Assembly (NCBI RefSeq): GCF_945859705.1
Contig: NC_079137.1
Location: forward strand, 59,676,552-59,740,551
DNA: 64,000 nt
Source: Episyrphus balteatus
Lineage: Eukaryota; Arthropoda; Insecta; Diptera; Syrphidae
Direction of reading: 5' to 3'
Shown piece by piece: positions 49,772-61,560 of the stretch. The number at the start of each line of letters is the position of its first letter. Within the stretch, counting starts at the first letter, position 1. The notes under the pieces are model-generated. The model searched no databases and was not told the origin of the DNA. It worked only from the letters and a program-made list of their open reading frames with translations. The translations under genes and the position numbers were made by a program.

Positions 49772-51391
49772 CACTTCGCGTCACTTGAATAGAAACAACA
49801 ATTTTTTTTTAGAAAACACCGATTGGCGCTTCTGTGAGGTAACTTAGTAGATTTTTGGTTTTGCATTTTCAAAGAGGAATTTTTAATAAACAATGTTGTA
49901 AAAACAAAAAACCCAAAACAGAAACCGTATGGCTACTAGTTGCGTTTTTTCGCATTACTTCACAAAAAACAGTGTTTTTTTTTTTGCGTCACTTGAATAG
50001 AAACAAGCTCTTAAATTAGATAAAAATGATGAAAAATCATGGACAACACTAATTTTAGTAAAGCAGTCTTAAACTTTGACATTATTTGCACATTATAACC
50101 AATTATGGGCTACGAGCTACCATTAGGCATCACAGAAAATGCATAAATAGCAGCTAACACTGGAAATGCACTTGCACTATGCAAAATCGCGAAAGATATT
50201 GGAAAATTTGCCAAATTTGTATGATAATATTTTTGAAATATCGTAAACTAGTGATTGAATAAAAAAATAAGACAGGTGAGACCCAAATCAAGAGCAGAGA
50301 AAAAAATAATTTAAAAACTAGCAGCAATTTCCTTCAATTTGCCGCTAAAATCGGTCAAAAACGTGGTGTTAGTGCGATGGTAATGTGTTGGTTTGTTCCA
50401 TCATGGAAGTTATAAAAGGTGCACAACATTAAAAAAAGCCTCAAAATGCAAAATAACAACATTTTAAGTTTTACCAAGATTACAAAAAAGTTACCTAACT
50501 ATTTTATAGTTGCATTCGAACTGAAAAGAAGTGAGGTAAAGAGTGGTTTTTTAAAGGAAACATACCAACTCAGATGGACCACGTTAATATTAGTCCTATT
50601 TCATTGGTTTATGAAAGAATAACTTTTATCGCATCGCCAATAAAGGGCAATAAAATGTGTTATAGTAATACGCTTTGTTTTTATGATGTGCAATAGGAAA
50701 ATTGAAGCTTCACGCTTCGAAAAAAGACGCAAACTTTTACAAAGAAATAATGGAAGAAGCTCTTGGGAAGTTTAGGAACGTTTAAAAACAACCCTCTTAG
50801 AGATTGCACAAGGAGAGTTCCAGAAAAAAACAACGCAATAGAAACAAAACAGATGCATTCCGAATGAAAACGAAAGTTTATTTCACTTATTCAAACCTTA
50901 AATTGTAGAAAATGTCATTTTCTTAATTTGTAAGAAGTTACCAAACACTATAGTCACTTTCTCCAATTAGGTCCACGATTGTGTACAGTACAAGTGCATT
51001 TTCAATGTTTAATTCTATTTATGCATTTTCTGTGATGCATAATGGTAGCTCGTAGCCCATAATTGGTTATAATGTGCAAATAATGTCAAAGTTTAAGACT
51101 GCTTTACAAAAATTAGTATTGTCCATGATTTTTCATCATTTTTATCTAATTTAAGAGCTTGTTTCTATTCATGTGACGCAAAAAAAAACACTGTTTTTTG
51201 TGAAGTAATGCGAAAAAACGCAACTAGTAGCCATACGGTTTCTGTTTTGGGTTTTTTGTTTTTACAACATTGTTTATTAAAAATTCCTCTTTGAAAATGC
51301 AAAACCAAAAATCTACTAAGTTACCTCACAGAAGCGCCAATCGGTGTTTTCTAAAAAAAAATTGTTGTTTCTATTCAAGTGACGTGAAGTG
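49772..51391. mobile_element. Tc1-like transposon with long (about 400 bp) inverted repeats
   Basis: The termini CACTTCGCGTCACTTGAATA and its complement ending GAAGTG are flanked by TA on both sides (49770-49771 and 51392-51393), the target duplication of Tc1/mariner elements. The inverted repeats run about 400 bp (49772-50190 and about 50985-51391). The outer end motif GCGTCACTTGAATAGAAACA recurs in direct orientation about 210 bp inside each arm (49987, and near 51160 in the other arm). This is the IR/DR arrangement in which a transposase binds two sites per end. The 790-bp centre holds only a broken transposase. Confidence 0.85.
50340..50790 (+). pseudogene. Broken Tc1-type transposase remnant
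   Basis: Two short plus-strand matches to the C-terminal part of Tc1 transposases remain: KRGVSAMVMCWFVP near 50356-50397, corresponding to the 'GGGSVMVWGCFS' block, and SKKDANFYKEIMEEALGKF near 50716-50773, corresponding to the 'yi-iLee-LlPf' region. Stops and frameshifts lie between them and there is no DDE-containing full frame, so the element cannot move by itself. The assignment rests on recognised spacing and motifs rather than an alignment. Confidence 0.45.
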
Positions 51392-52603
51392 TATATTGGA
51401 AAAGTTTAACTTTCTCAAAATAAGAATTTTGATAAAAAAAACTCACTTATTAAGTAGGCACTTATTAAAACAGGTCTAGATTTTGACGAAGAGTTTTTAA
51501 AATGATTATACTAACGGTAGCTCCCATAGAAACATTTTTCTAATTTCCAGATTTTCTCCCAAACCACTTTCAATTTTCAATAAACGCTTTTATGTAGCTT
51601 CAAATATGAATAAAAATTTTCAAAATCTAATTTTTTGTATTAAAAAAGAATTTTCTTTTTGAAAATTCAAATTTCAAAAATACAGGAAGACTTTTCACAG
51701 CAGCTGAAACGCGATCAAGTTAAAAAAAAAGAATCCAAATCTAGTGCCGAAACCTGCGCAAGGTTTGACTTTACTAACGTCTTTCATTAGTTTGATCCAA
51801 AAGTCTTTCGTTTCAAATTGTCATTTGTTCCAAAAAAAAAGTAGTCATTATAAGATTCAATGGAAACGTATTTACTTACTCGTTATATCTCCGAATTTAC
51901 TTTATGTGACTTGGTTAACTTCAGCTCTGAGCCCTCCATATAAGATATTATTTTTTTTTTTTTCAAAAACGATTTTGAACTAAATATCTACCCATCTGAA
52001 GAGATCCACACATTGAAACAAACAGCCCTATTCTGCTATTCACGTGAATCGAAACATTTAATTCATGAACCACGTCGAATTATCTTCGATAAACTTAAGT
52101 CTTTCGATAGCAAGACGTTGATTCTGTCTATTTTAGTAATCCTCAGATAAATTTTTTTGTACAAATTTAATTTTAACCGCCATTTAAACGCATGTTATTT
52201 TAGACTTTCAAGTGAATCGAATAGCAGAATAGTGCTGAAAATTTAAAGAAAATTCATTAATTCAAAATTAATTTTTTGGAAAATTTTTCTTAAATTTTAA
52301 ATTTAAGTAATTTAAACGTTTACAAAAATTGCGTTCAAATTGGTTAAACAACTTACCGGAAAGAAGGTATTTTTTTTATATCAAAAGTAGGACTTTATTT
52401 TTGCCAAAGTAGGTTTTTTAAACGAAATCGTTAGAGCCATTAAAAATAAACAGCCATTTCCATTTCGGTTCCATTCATTTTGGTGTGAAAAATAAATTTC
52501 ATATTCCCTATTGGGGAATCATCCAAAACTTATCTATACCAAGTTTGAAACGTTATTTTACGAGTCCCAAACTTGCTCTATAGTAACTGTATGGCAAGTA
52601 AAA

Positions 52604-52889
52604 TTAAAGAATCAAATTTCTTGTTTAATTTTTCATTTATATCGCCAACACCGTTTGATATAAATAGTTTTTTCTTTAATTCAATTCAAAAATCGCAAAG
52701 TTAATATATTTTTTTGTTTGGCCCTTTATTTTTTTTTTGCGAAACTGATCTTGAAGTTATTTCTCTTAGAGATATGCAGGAGGGAAACCCTGCCACCCTG
52801 AAATAAAGTAAATCCTCTCTTCATTACATAAAATAAATATATTTCAGATTCTAAACAAAAAAATTAAGGAGAAAACAAATTTCAAACAA
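52604..52889 (-). other. Flank and 3' untranslated region of Wdr92
   Basis: AT-rich sequence after the Wdr92 stop codon. A minus-strand AATAAA (plus-strand TTTATT at 52725-52730), about 160 nt downstream, is the likely polyadenylation signal. Confidence 0.45.
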
Positions 52890-55800
52890 TTAAAGCAAAT
52901 TCATTTTGGTAGTAACCAATACCCGCACAGTCTGATCAAAAGATCCACAAACAGCCAGTCCAATCTTATCCGGATTCCAATCAAAACAATGTACTGGTTG
53001 ACTGGATATGGTTGTAGCATTAAGCATTCCAATATTCCCAGCTACACCCATATCATGTCCATCTCCAGCGTCTTTACGACGTTTATCAGGATACTCATAT
53101 TCCCACAGACGAATCGATCCAGTGCCTCCACAAGTAAGAAATACATCTCGATTCTGTGGTAAATGCTTGACACTCCAAACAGTCGACTTTGGTCCACTAA
53201 TAATACCATTCGATCCAACTGATCTGCCTGCGTTTTTCTCTGAAACGCAAGCAAATCCCTTATCTTTGTGTTGAGTGCGCATATCGTAGACAATCAAACC
53301 ACCCTCGAGGGTGGTCAAAACCATTTTATTCATTGGGATGTCTTTTCTATCAAATTCAATTGAAACTATTCCATTCTTTTCGGTTGTTTCCCAGCGAACA
53401 GCTAAAGCTCTTAAATCGAAGAGCTTCAAATCTCCATTATCGTAGCCAGCTGCTACAATGCGGTCTTCATTGTTATATGAATCCCCAAAAGCCACAGCCC
53501 AGCAATCACGGGTTTGTGGTGTTCCGTCACCTTCTGAAGGATCTGGAGTCATATCAATAACCGGGGCACTACCTTGACGAATATCCCATACTTTCACCGA
53601 CCCATCTCGACTTCCTGTAACGATTTCAGGAGCTCCACAATCAACTTGTTTGCCACCAATGGCATCCAATGAATTGATGATGCTTTTGTGAGCTTCCACA
53701 TTGTACACTGGAACTTCTGGCCTTTCCAAATCTCTGAAAAAAAGTCAGTTATGTAATTTTCAATTGTAGTACAGGTAAAATAGGCATTAAAAACAAAAAT
53801 TGTTACACTCATGAAACTTGGCAAAAATTTGCTTTTGAAATCAGAACCATGGATCAAAAAAGTCTATATGTTTTTAAGGTATTTTTTTATGCTGAATCTA
53901 AGACATACAAATAAAGTCAATACGATTGCTCTAAGAAAAGTTATTTCCGATTAAAAACAAGGCTTTTTGTTTTTTGACTCTAACAGGTAAAATATTATGG
54001 AAACCCATGTGAAAAACATGATACAATGATGAAATTCGGGATGAAGGTTTTAGATAACACAGGGACAAGGGATTCATAAAGTTCTTAAAAATATTTTTGG
54101 TGAAAGGGTGTTTTTTTATGGGTTGAGTTATGTGTGAGAAAGGTATCATACCCAGCTGACATAAATTTTGTTTTTTAAAACTCGTTGAAAAAGTTATGTT
54201 TGTTATAAGAACTAAGAATTAACAGAGTTTACAAAAGTGAAAGAGTGTTTTTTTTTTTAAGAAATGATGAAATTCGGAACTAGAGGCACAAAAAATTGGT
54301 ACGAATGTTTCATTTAAAACAGAAACCAATAATCTAAGCAGTTTTGGAAAATAAGGAAAAGCCGCGATAAGTCCGATAAAATCAATGGTATAAAAGGTAC
54401 CCTTAAGAAATTTATTAAAGACGTTGTCTTTGTCATGGAAATTTAAGAATAAAATAAGTCTATAAATTTATTTTTTTAAGTGTAGAGAAAATGTGGGTAT
54501 ATTGGAAAAAGTAAGTAATAATAGTGGTACCCTATTGAAATTCAGCAATAATGTTACTTTTCAGAATAAAAACAAGAATCTAAAAAGATTCAATAAGAAT
54601 ATCATGGTTAAAAGGATGTTTTTTTTTGAGTGAAAACAAAAATTTATTATTATTATTATTTATTTCCATATAATTAAAAATTACACACAAATATGTGAAA
54701 AAGATAAGGAAAAAACTAAGGCTTGCTACCTTAAAATAAAAAAATGATGGGCCACGCTAAGGAAATTTGGTAAACACATTGAATTTGGGATACAAAGCAA
54801 GAATAAAGAGCTTTACACTATCAGATCATAGCCGAAGAGCGCTTATAGCAAGCACCGTCTTGCGAACATTTGCCAACACAAAACTGTATTATCCGGCTCC
54901 TCACTTAAATAATAACCACAAAAAACGTACACTTAGAGAAAAACATGTGAATTCAAAATAAAATGAAACATACATTAAAGAAATACAAACAAAATAAATA
55001 GTTTTAAGACAGTATTTAATCTATTTTTATTAAAGTTTAAATCCAAATGGTTTGAATTTAGATTTAAAAGTTTTCACATGCGTGTTAAAGGTTCATGCAA
55101 TCCATAATTTATTCGGTGTGGTAAAATATTCATTAAATCCAAGCATCGGAGGCTATAAGCACCCCCTCGATAGTTAAAACTAATAAAATTAAGTAAATTT
55201 GGTGCATCAATTACGCCTGTGATAAATTGGTGAATGAAGATTATGTCATTTTTACTAAACAATTCGCTGGCCGAGAATTATAAGGGTGTATTTCATACAA
55301 AATACAAAAAATGAGTTTTATACACCAAAATTTTCGCAATTTCAACGGCTTTCGGATAAAATTAAAAAAAAATTAGAAAAAAAATTAATGGCGACGTTAC
55401 AGGTGAAAAAGACATACAACTTTCATGATTTCACATAAATGTATTAATATAATAATATATATACATATAAAATTGCAACATAGAACCCTTTTACTGATTA
55501 GAACTTTTTTGAGCAAATTTTTCAAAATGAAATCTTATGGAAATGATCTTTTTTTTAACTAAAGTAAAAATAAAAGATCTTTTGATGTTTTTGCTGGTAT
55601 TGAACAATAGGGGTATAAACTATTAACTTAATAGTCAATAGTTCACAGTCAAAAACGACGATTTTGCTCCATAATTCGTCGTTTTTGACCATCAACTATC
55701 GACTATCAAGTTAGCGGATTTCACTCCAGGGCTTTTGCTAAACAGCAAAGAATTTTTGTATCTTATTTTCTGTACTCTTTAAACCAAAATATGCACTATC

Positions 55801-58800
55801 CAACATTAACTTTTGCAATAATTCATTCGGGCTACCTAACCTAGATATTCTTACATCATAATTAAATTAGAGTAATGTTTTTTGTGTGCCAAGAATTGGA
55901 AGTGATTTTTTGAAAACTTTTTTTTTTCATAATCGAGGTTGGGAATTTCATAGTTCGTATTAATAAACCAAAAGTTTAAGAAACGCAACAAACAAAAACA
56001 AAAAAAATTCAAAACTCAAAAAGTACCAAAAAGGTACCTACCTTCGGACAAACCAAAATTTGATGGCAAGATATACTAGGATATAAAGCAACTGCAAACG
56101 AGATTCAGCTTTCACCTTAGTACCCAAAAAACAAAAATACAAATCAAAAAATTAACTAATTTTTAGTTGTATTTAGTTTTAAAACTGAGTTTTTTTTTCA
56201 CAGGTCAAGATTTTACTCTACTAATCGAAGTGAACTCTTCGTTATTCATCTTTACAATTATATTAGTTTATTTCTATTAATAAGATTTCTAATAAAAATA
56301 AGTAAAATTTGTTTAAACTTTGTTAAAATCGAAGTGAACTTAATTTTAACAAGAATTTTCTTCTTAAGAAAATTTAGGTGTAGATACCTGCTAAGATTGA
56401 AATGATTTTGCATATTCATTTTATGTTCATTCTTATTAAAATTAAAATATTAAACAAACTTTCATTGTTTTTTTTGGCAAACATTTTGCACCGTAGATGA
56501 TTGTTTTAAGACGACTGTCTTTTTGGAAAAAAAACATGCAAAAATCCGATTGATTTAATACAAATTCTAATTGTTTTTAGCATGTCTTTTTTCTGTATAC
56601 CTAATTCAACAAAAGCAGGAATTTTTCTATAAATGCAACAACGTGATTTGTGGTATTTTTTTCTGTTATTTAAAAAAGAATTTGACTGTTTTGTGCAAAA
56701 CTTGAATAAAATAAAATTTAATTCAATCCTATTTTAAGATAAAGTCACTTCTTTTCATATAAAATCCATTTATTATATGTAAGCTCTTTATAACTATAAT
56801 AGGTTCTATGTTGAACATAGAACCTTTTTCAATTTTTTTTACAAACTTTTTCATAGAAAGGTTCTATGTCATTTTTTAAAAATGCTCATGGAATCCTTTT
56901 TTGTGGTGACATTATTGTTTTTTTAGTGTTTTTATGATTTTTATGATCAGATTGTTAAACAACCGACCAGAATAACTTATCAATCATCTACTTTAATAGA
57001 CTACGTTATTACAAATAATGATCTGAAGTCAAGAGTTAAATATGCGATACATGCAGTTGATAAAATTACGGATCATGAAACTATAACTATTGAACTGCAA
57101 ATTAAAAAGAAACCGGAAATTAAAAGAAGCGAGTATAAGGTTTTACGATACACAAAAGAACATTTTGATTCATGTCTTAACGAAGAATGTTTTCAGAATG
57201 TATTTTTAAAAAATGACTTGAATGATTTGTCATATACTTTCAGTGAAAAACTTAAAAAATGTTGTGAAATGTTTACGGTTACAAAGCTAAGTCCCCAATC
57301 TGAAGACAGTGAATGGTTTAATTTAGAACTACAGAGATTAAAAAGTGAAAAAATTAGAGCTTATAAAATAGCGGTTTTAAACAAAACAAATGAAAATTGG
57401 TTGAGGTACAAGAATCTACGTAATAAATATAAAAATGAAATTCGAAGTGCAAAGAGTGACTACATCATTTCCAAAATATCTGCTAAGGAGGGTAATCAAA
57501 TTGAAATGTGGAAAATTTTGAAAAATATGGTTTTGCAGAATAAAAAATCAAACAACATTGATTTTGTACGTTTTGGTGATGAAATTGCAATGCAATCCAG
57601 TGAAATAGCGAACAAGTTTAATAATTACTTTGTTGATAGTATTCTTGAAATAAATGCCTCGATACCATATATTCCCTTTGTCCCACCTGATATAAATATA
57701 AATTCTGTTTTTACTTTCAGTTTTTGTTATGAAAGATCTCTTTACACTTTAATAAATAAATTAAATAACAAGAAAGATATGTGTAGACTAAACAAAGATA
57801 TGATTCTTCAGTCGATTGAAATTATCGGTCCGGTACTTATGAAAATAATAAATACATCCCTGTTGACTGGTACATTTCCTGAAAGTTGGAAAGAATCATT
57901 GATTATCCCTGTTGAAAAAGTGAATAATACGAACAAGTGTGAAGAATTCAGACCAATAAATATGTTGCCATTGTGTGAAAAAATATTAGAAAAATTTGTT
58001 GCAGAACAGTTTCAAAATTATTTAGAATGTAATAATCTGTTGATACAGGAACAATCTGGATTTAGAAGTGGACACTAATGTGAAACAACGATTAATTGTG
58101 TTGTGTGGAACTGGAAGAGGAAGATTGACTGTGGACATTCGATAGTGGCTGTGTTTCTTGATTTGAAAAGAGCGTTTGAAACGATTGATAGGCAAATATT
58201 ACTGAGCAAATTACGTTTATATGGTGTATGTCATCGTGAATGGAAATGGTTTGAATCTTATCTTACCAATAGAAGTCAAAGAACTAGTGTGAATGGTGTG
58301 ACATCGGATGCAAAAGTAAACAATTTGGGAGTGCCGCAAGGTTCTGTTTTGGGAGTGTTCTTGTTTCTTTTGTATATAAATGACTTCAAAAAATGTTTGA
58401 AGTATTGCAGCATGAAACTTTTTGCGAATGATAGTCTGATTTATATTTGTGGTAAAAATAGTGAAGATATGTGTGAGAAATTGAATGATGACTTAAAAAG
58501 AATTGATGTATGGCTGAAAATGAACAAGCTTAAAGTGAATGTAACGAAAACTAAATATATGAAGTTTGGAATGAATGAAGATATTGATGTGAAAATGGAT
58601 AGTGAGTCTTTAATTTGTGTTGAAAGCATTAAGTATTTGGGTTGTGTCATAGATAGAAAGTTGAATCTAAAAGAACATGCTAGTCATGTATGTGCAAAAA
58701 TCTCAAAGAAAATTTATTTTTTAAGCAGAATACGTAAACACTTAACATTCAATGCTGCGATTCTCATTTATAACGCGATAATTTTGCCACACTTTAATTA

Positions 58801-60554
58801 TTGTTCAACCTTATTATATGGTTCGAATGCAGACGTGAAACTAAGACTTCAAAGACTGCAAAATAAAGGTATGAGAATAATCCTAAGAATGAATGTATAT
58901 ACTCCAATTCGTGTTTTACTTGAATGCTTGTGTTGGATGAATGTGAAGCAGAAATTGACGTTTGACGCTATGATTTTAATTTTTAAAATACGAAATGGTA
59001 TGTTACCGGATTATTTATCGGACGGATTAGTGGAAGTGTCCGCAGTTCAGCCTTATAGTTTGAGAAATGCTACCAACATCAGACCACAGCGTTGTAGGTT
59101 AAGTAATACCCAAAGTTCAGTCTTCTATGATGGCATTAACTATTTTAATAACTTACCAAGTGGAGTGAAGAGTGAAAATAATTTAAATGCATTCAAAAAA
59201 AAATTGTGTGAATTTATTAAAATTGATATAAACTAGTACAAATAATACACGTAAGATCATAAGTATATGAAATATTAACAATTTATAGTATATTTAAAAG
59301 TTTTTTAACTAATCTCGTTTTTAATTACCTCTTCTAGTGGTAGGGACTAATAGAGCCCAATCTTATTTATAAGATGGGTACTCTTGGCCTTAGCCAGGAT
59401 GGTATGCGGAAACTCTATTATTATTATTTTTGTAGGGTCCTTTATAAGATTGCATCAATACTTTACTGCTATGTAACTATTTTATCCAAAAACCAGCCTT
59501 AAAAAACTTTGAGATCGATTTTCTCAAAAGTAAGGTGAGTTGACATACAACATTACAACCCTATAATTCTCAACCAGCGAATTGTAGAGAGAAAGAGTCA
59601 CATATGGATCTTGATATTTTTTTGACCAACGCTAGAGAAGGCCTTATTTAAACTTTATAAGATCTTTTTTCAAGATATGAAGAAGTCCAATTAACGAAGC
59701 CTAAAGGAAAACCTAAAGTTTTAAATTTAAATTTGATTTGTGGGAGAGTTGGTCAAAAGCCTTAGAGCAGTCTGTATAGTTACAGTCAAGTTCATGTCTA
59801 CTTTCTAACGTATTTGAACACTTATGTAAAAAAGTAAGTAAATTTGTAACAGTCGAACGTTTTTGCATAAAGCCATGCTGTTGATTGCATAAAATTCTTT
59901 TACTGTATAAAACCAAGCTATCGCAAACAACTTGCTGAAAAACTTTTGGAATACAAGACAGCTTAGATATGGGTCTATAATTAACTATATTGGATTTATC
60001 TCCTTTTTTAAAAACAGGAATGATAAACGCTTATTTCCAAATGATAGGATATTTACCTAACTTGAGATATAATTAAATAAAATGAACGACTGGGTCGCAC
60101 GAATCATTGGCTTTTTGGGACCAATTAAATGTATAACTGTCTCTTCGAAAAAACACCTTTACACCTAAATTTTTTTTATTGACTTTTTTGATCCTTTGTT
60201 CTGATCCCAAAAGCAAATTTTTTGGATTTTATGTTACTATTTTACTTGTCTCATTGATTTTGGAGACGATTCTACTTACAACACTTGAAGTCGTCCACTG
60301 AAGTCGCCAACAGCTAAATGACGATTCCTGAGACTTGATGCACCAAATGAGCCACATTTAAATGATGTCTTCTTTTCAATTGTTTTAATTAGATCCACAT
60401 CGGTTTCATTCAATTCAAATATTTCAAGAATTCCAGTTCCATTTGGCTTGGAGCCAATAACAACAAATTTTGCCGAACATGGAATCCATTTGACATCGAA
60501 AATTGTATAATTTAAAGAATGAGCAATGTGTTCAATGATTTGTGGTTTATTCAT
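52890..60554 (-). CDS. Wdr92: WD repeat-containing protein 92 (dynein axonemal assembly factor 10)
   Basis: Cytoplasmic WD40 beta-propeller that works with the R2TP/prefoldin-like chaperone complex in preassembly of axonemal dyneins. Exon 1 is 60280-60554 (start MNKPQIIEHIAHSLNYTIFD) and exon 2 is 52890-53733. The donor GTTGTAAGT and acceptor TTTTTTTCAG join in phase 2 to give 372 codons, close to the roughly 357 of the human protein. Family landmarks include KWIPCSAKFVVIGSKPNGTG, FGASSLRNRHLAVGDFSGRL, APEIVTGSRDGSVKVWDIRQ, RDCWAVAFGDSYNNEDRIVA, AAGYDNGDLKLFDLRALAVR, EFDRKDIPMNKMVLTTLEGG, RTQHKDKGFACVSEK, TVWSVKHLPQNRDVF and the C-terminal GSFDQTVRVLVTTK. All WD blades appear intact, with no stops or shifts. 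A short insert (GRSVGSNGIISG) precedes the TVWSV strand compared with human. The 6.5 kb intron contains nested retrotransposons in both orientations. Confidence 0.96.
54641..55265 (-). mobile_element. 3' end of a non-LTR retrotransposon (minus strand)
   Basis: The minus-strand frame 55074-55262 contains LDLMNILPHRINYGLHEPLT followed by RM-stop. This resembles the very C-terminus of Jockey/CR1/R1-type polymerase ORFs ('lp-R-nyg-nePl-RM'). About 430 bp of AT-rich 3' UTR follow and end in a (TAA)n tail, read on the minus strand at 54641-54660, as expected for the 3' end of such an element. It may be the tail of the same old copy whose RT lies at 59640-60110. Confidence 0.55.
55290..56920. other. 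AT-rich intronic sequence of Wdr92
   Basis: No exon is recognised. A 12-bp stem hairpin of AGGTTCTATGTT around one base lies at about 56803-56827, and the same AAAGGTTCTATGTC motif recurs at about 56857. AGTGAACTCTTCG or AGTGAACTTAAT repeats occur near 56229 and 56334. Confidence 0.45.
56925..59425 (+). mobile_element. CR1/Jockey-type non-LTR retrotransposon, 5'-truncated and inactive
   Basis: It lies in antisense orientation in the Wdr92 intron. The frame opens at about 56925 inside the C-terminal end of an AP-like endonuclease (KQPTRITYQSSTLIDYVITN, then ITDHETITIEL). It runs through the RT (RPINMLPLCEKILEKFVAEQ, EQSGFRSGH, VFLDLKRAFETIDRQIL, GVPQGSVLGVFLFLLYINDF) and ends with an intact C-terminal region at a stop at 59234-59236. 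A single in-frame TAA at 58076-58078 interrupts it just after GFRSGH. The catalytic FADD box reads FANDS (58421-58435), so the second aspartate block is damaged as well. The 3' UTR ends in (ATT)n at about 59412-59424. The 5' truncation is typical of target-primed insertion. The otherwise clean frame implies recent insertion. Confidence 0.85.
58421..58435 (+). other. Mutated RT catalytic box (FAND)
   Basis: TTTGCGAATGATAGT encodes FANDS where active non-LTR reverse transcriptases have F-x-D-D. One G-to-A change would explain it. Together with the TAA at 58076 it makes this copy non-functional. Confidence 0.8.
59640..60110 (-). pseudogene. Non-LTR reverse transcriptase fragment (minus strand)
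   Basis: The minus strand encodes, in order: IIPVFKKGDKSNIVNYRPIS (RT motif 1), QHGFMQKRSTVTNLLTFLHK (motif 2), DCNYTDCSKAFDQLSHKS (motif A with the aspartate shifted to YTDCSKAFD), and VNWTSSYLEKRSYKV. It contains stops (for example before AFIIPVF). It differs from the plus-strand element at 56925-59425 and is older. It is cut off at about 59640, near where the younger element ends. Confidence 0.7.
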
Positions 60555-61315
60555 TTTTTCTGTGTGATTGATTTGTTAGATAAAAACTAAATGCAAATTG
60601 TTTTATCGATTAAACGGAAAAATAAAATTAAAATTAATAAAATGCGTTGCTATGATATGCGGCAGAGAAGCATATTTTTTTATTTTTGTGAAATTTTTTG
60701 TTTTGACATCAAAAGTCAAAACACAAGAGAAATGTCATATATTTTTTTATTTTAATTTCGAGAATCGAAATGTGTGGATTGTGTGGATTTTATGAGGGTT
60801 TGTTTATACTTGTGTGAATTAAAGGTTCTTCCAAACCAAAGTGTTTTGTATACAACCCTGCAAACCAAACCTCAGTACCCTTCAAGCAAACAGGTCCGAC
60901 CTCGGTCCGAATCCGCTCCGCCTGAGGCGGAGCTGAGTCCGACTTCGGATCAGAAACTGGTCCGAAGGCGGCTCAAATTAGTATGGAAATTATAATCACC
61001 GCGAAGTCGATTGCATATGTATTGGTGTGGTGAAAATCTCCATTCCGAGAAAACGGAGCCGAAGGCGGACCTGAGTCGGAGCAGCGAAAACCTACCACAA
61101 AGAGGAATAAAAAAGGGATGACGTTTCGCATTTGCGACCAAAAAAAGAACAAGATTTATTTTTTTTTTCACTGAAACTGTTTTATTTTTTATTTAATTTT
61201 GGCAAACGAAATTTTCACAATATATACAATATAAAATACAATACATTTTTTTCATTTTATTTTATTTGTTGTTGCTGCTGTTGTTGGTGTTTCTTTAGAT
61301 GCCCAATCGCATGTT

Positions 61316-61426
61316 TCACCTTCTGCCTTTTTCTTCATCATTAGAGATTACATCTACAACAGAAACACATCACTTTAATCCAAACACTTTGAGCGATATA
61401 TACAACATACCTTTTTTTGTTTCCAT
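61316..61426 (-). CDS. Candidate tiny two-exon gene (unrecognised)
   Basis: The start codon is at 61424-61426 (context ACAATATGG). Exon 1 ends with G|GTATGT (GT at 61409-61410); a 56-bp intron, the usual fly size, ends TTTCTGTTGTAG. Exon 2 starts at 61353 and gives METKKDVISNDEEKGRR-stop at 61316. That is only 17 codons. The next frame stays open to about 61262 (GETCDWASKETPTTAATTNK), so a single-base change in the A-run at 61328-61332 could have shortened a peptide of about 38 codons. AATAAA signals follow at 61261-61266 and about 61183. I do not recognise the product. It could also be a non-coding RNA. Confidence 0.3.
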
Positions 61427-61527
61427 ATTGTTAATAGTTTGATATAATTGTTTATACTTATATTTTATTAACAACGACACGAGACACGACGCGACGCGAC
61501 TAAACACTTCAACAAAAAATAACAAAA

Positions 61528-61560
61528 TGACGCTTTTGCTCTTAAGAGCTATATATATAT
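61528..61560 (-). promoter_or_regulatory. TATA box plus initiator
   Basis: On the minus strand TATATATATA (61551-61560) is followed at the right distance by TCATTTT, which fits the arthropod initiator consensus TCAKTY, with the start predicted at about 61528. The following roughly 100-nt leader is GC-rich (GTCGCGTCGCGTCGTGTC) and free of repeats before the ATG at 61426. Confidence 0.45.

Larger units (their letters stand above)
46633..52603. mobile_element. Pair of 45-bp inverted ends about 6 kb apart
   Basis: TTTTACTTGCGATATAGGTA at 46633, continuing CTATAGGGCAAGTTTAGGATTCGT, matches the reverse complement of 52555-52603. The sequence just inside also aligns (AAACTTTG..AG, TTTTGG.TGATTCCC, GGGGAAATTGAAA). 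Both inner flanks contain ACGGTACCTGCCAT- or ACGGTAGCTCCCAT-type modules; a related block, in reverse orientation, is at about 25600-25800. The pair is either the two ends of one 6-kb element interrupted by other insertions, or two shorter copies in opposite orientation. No transposase for this family is visible between them. Confidence 0.5.

Noticed and set aside
53008..53560. Plus-strand and alternative minus-strand frames over Wdr92 exon 2
   Set aside because: They are shadows of the clear WDR92 coding frame.
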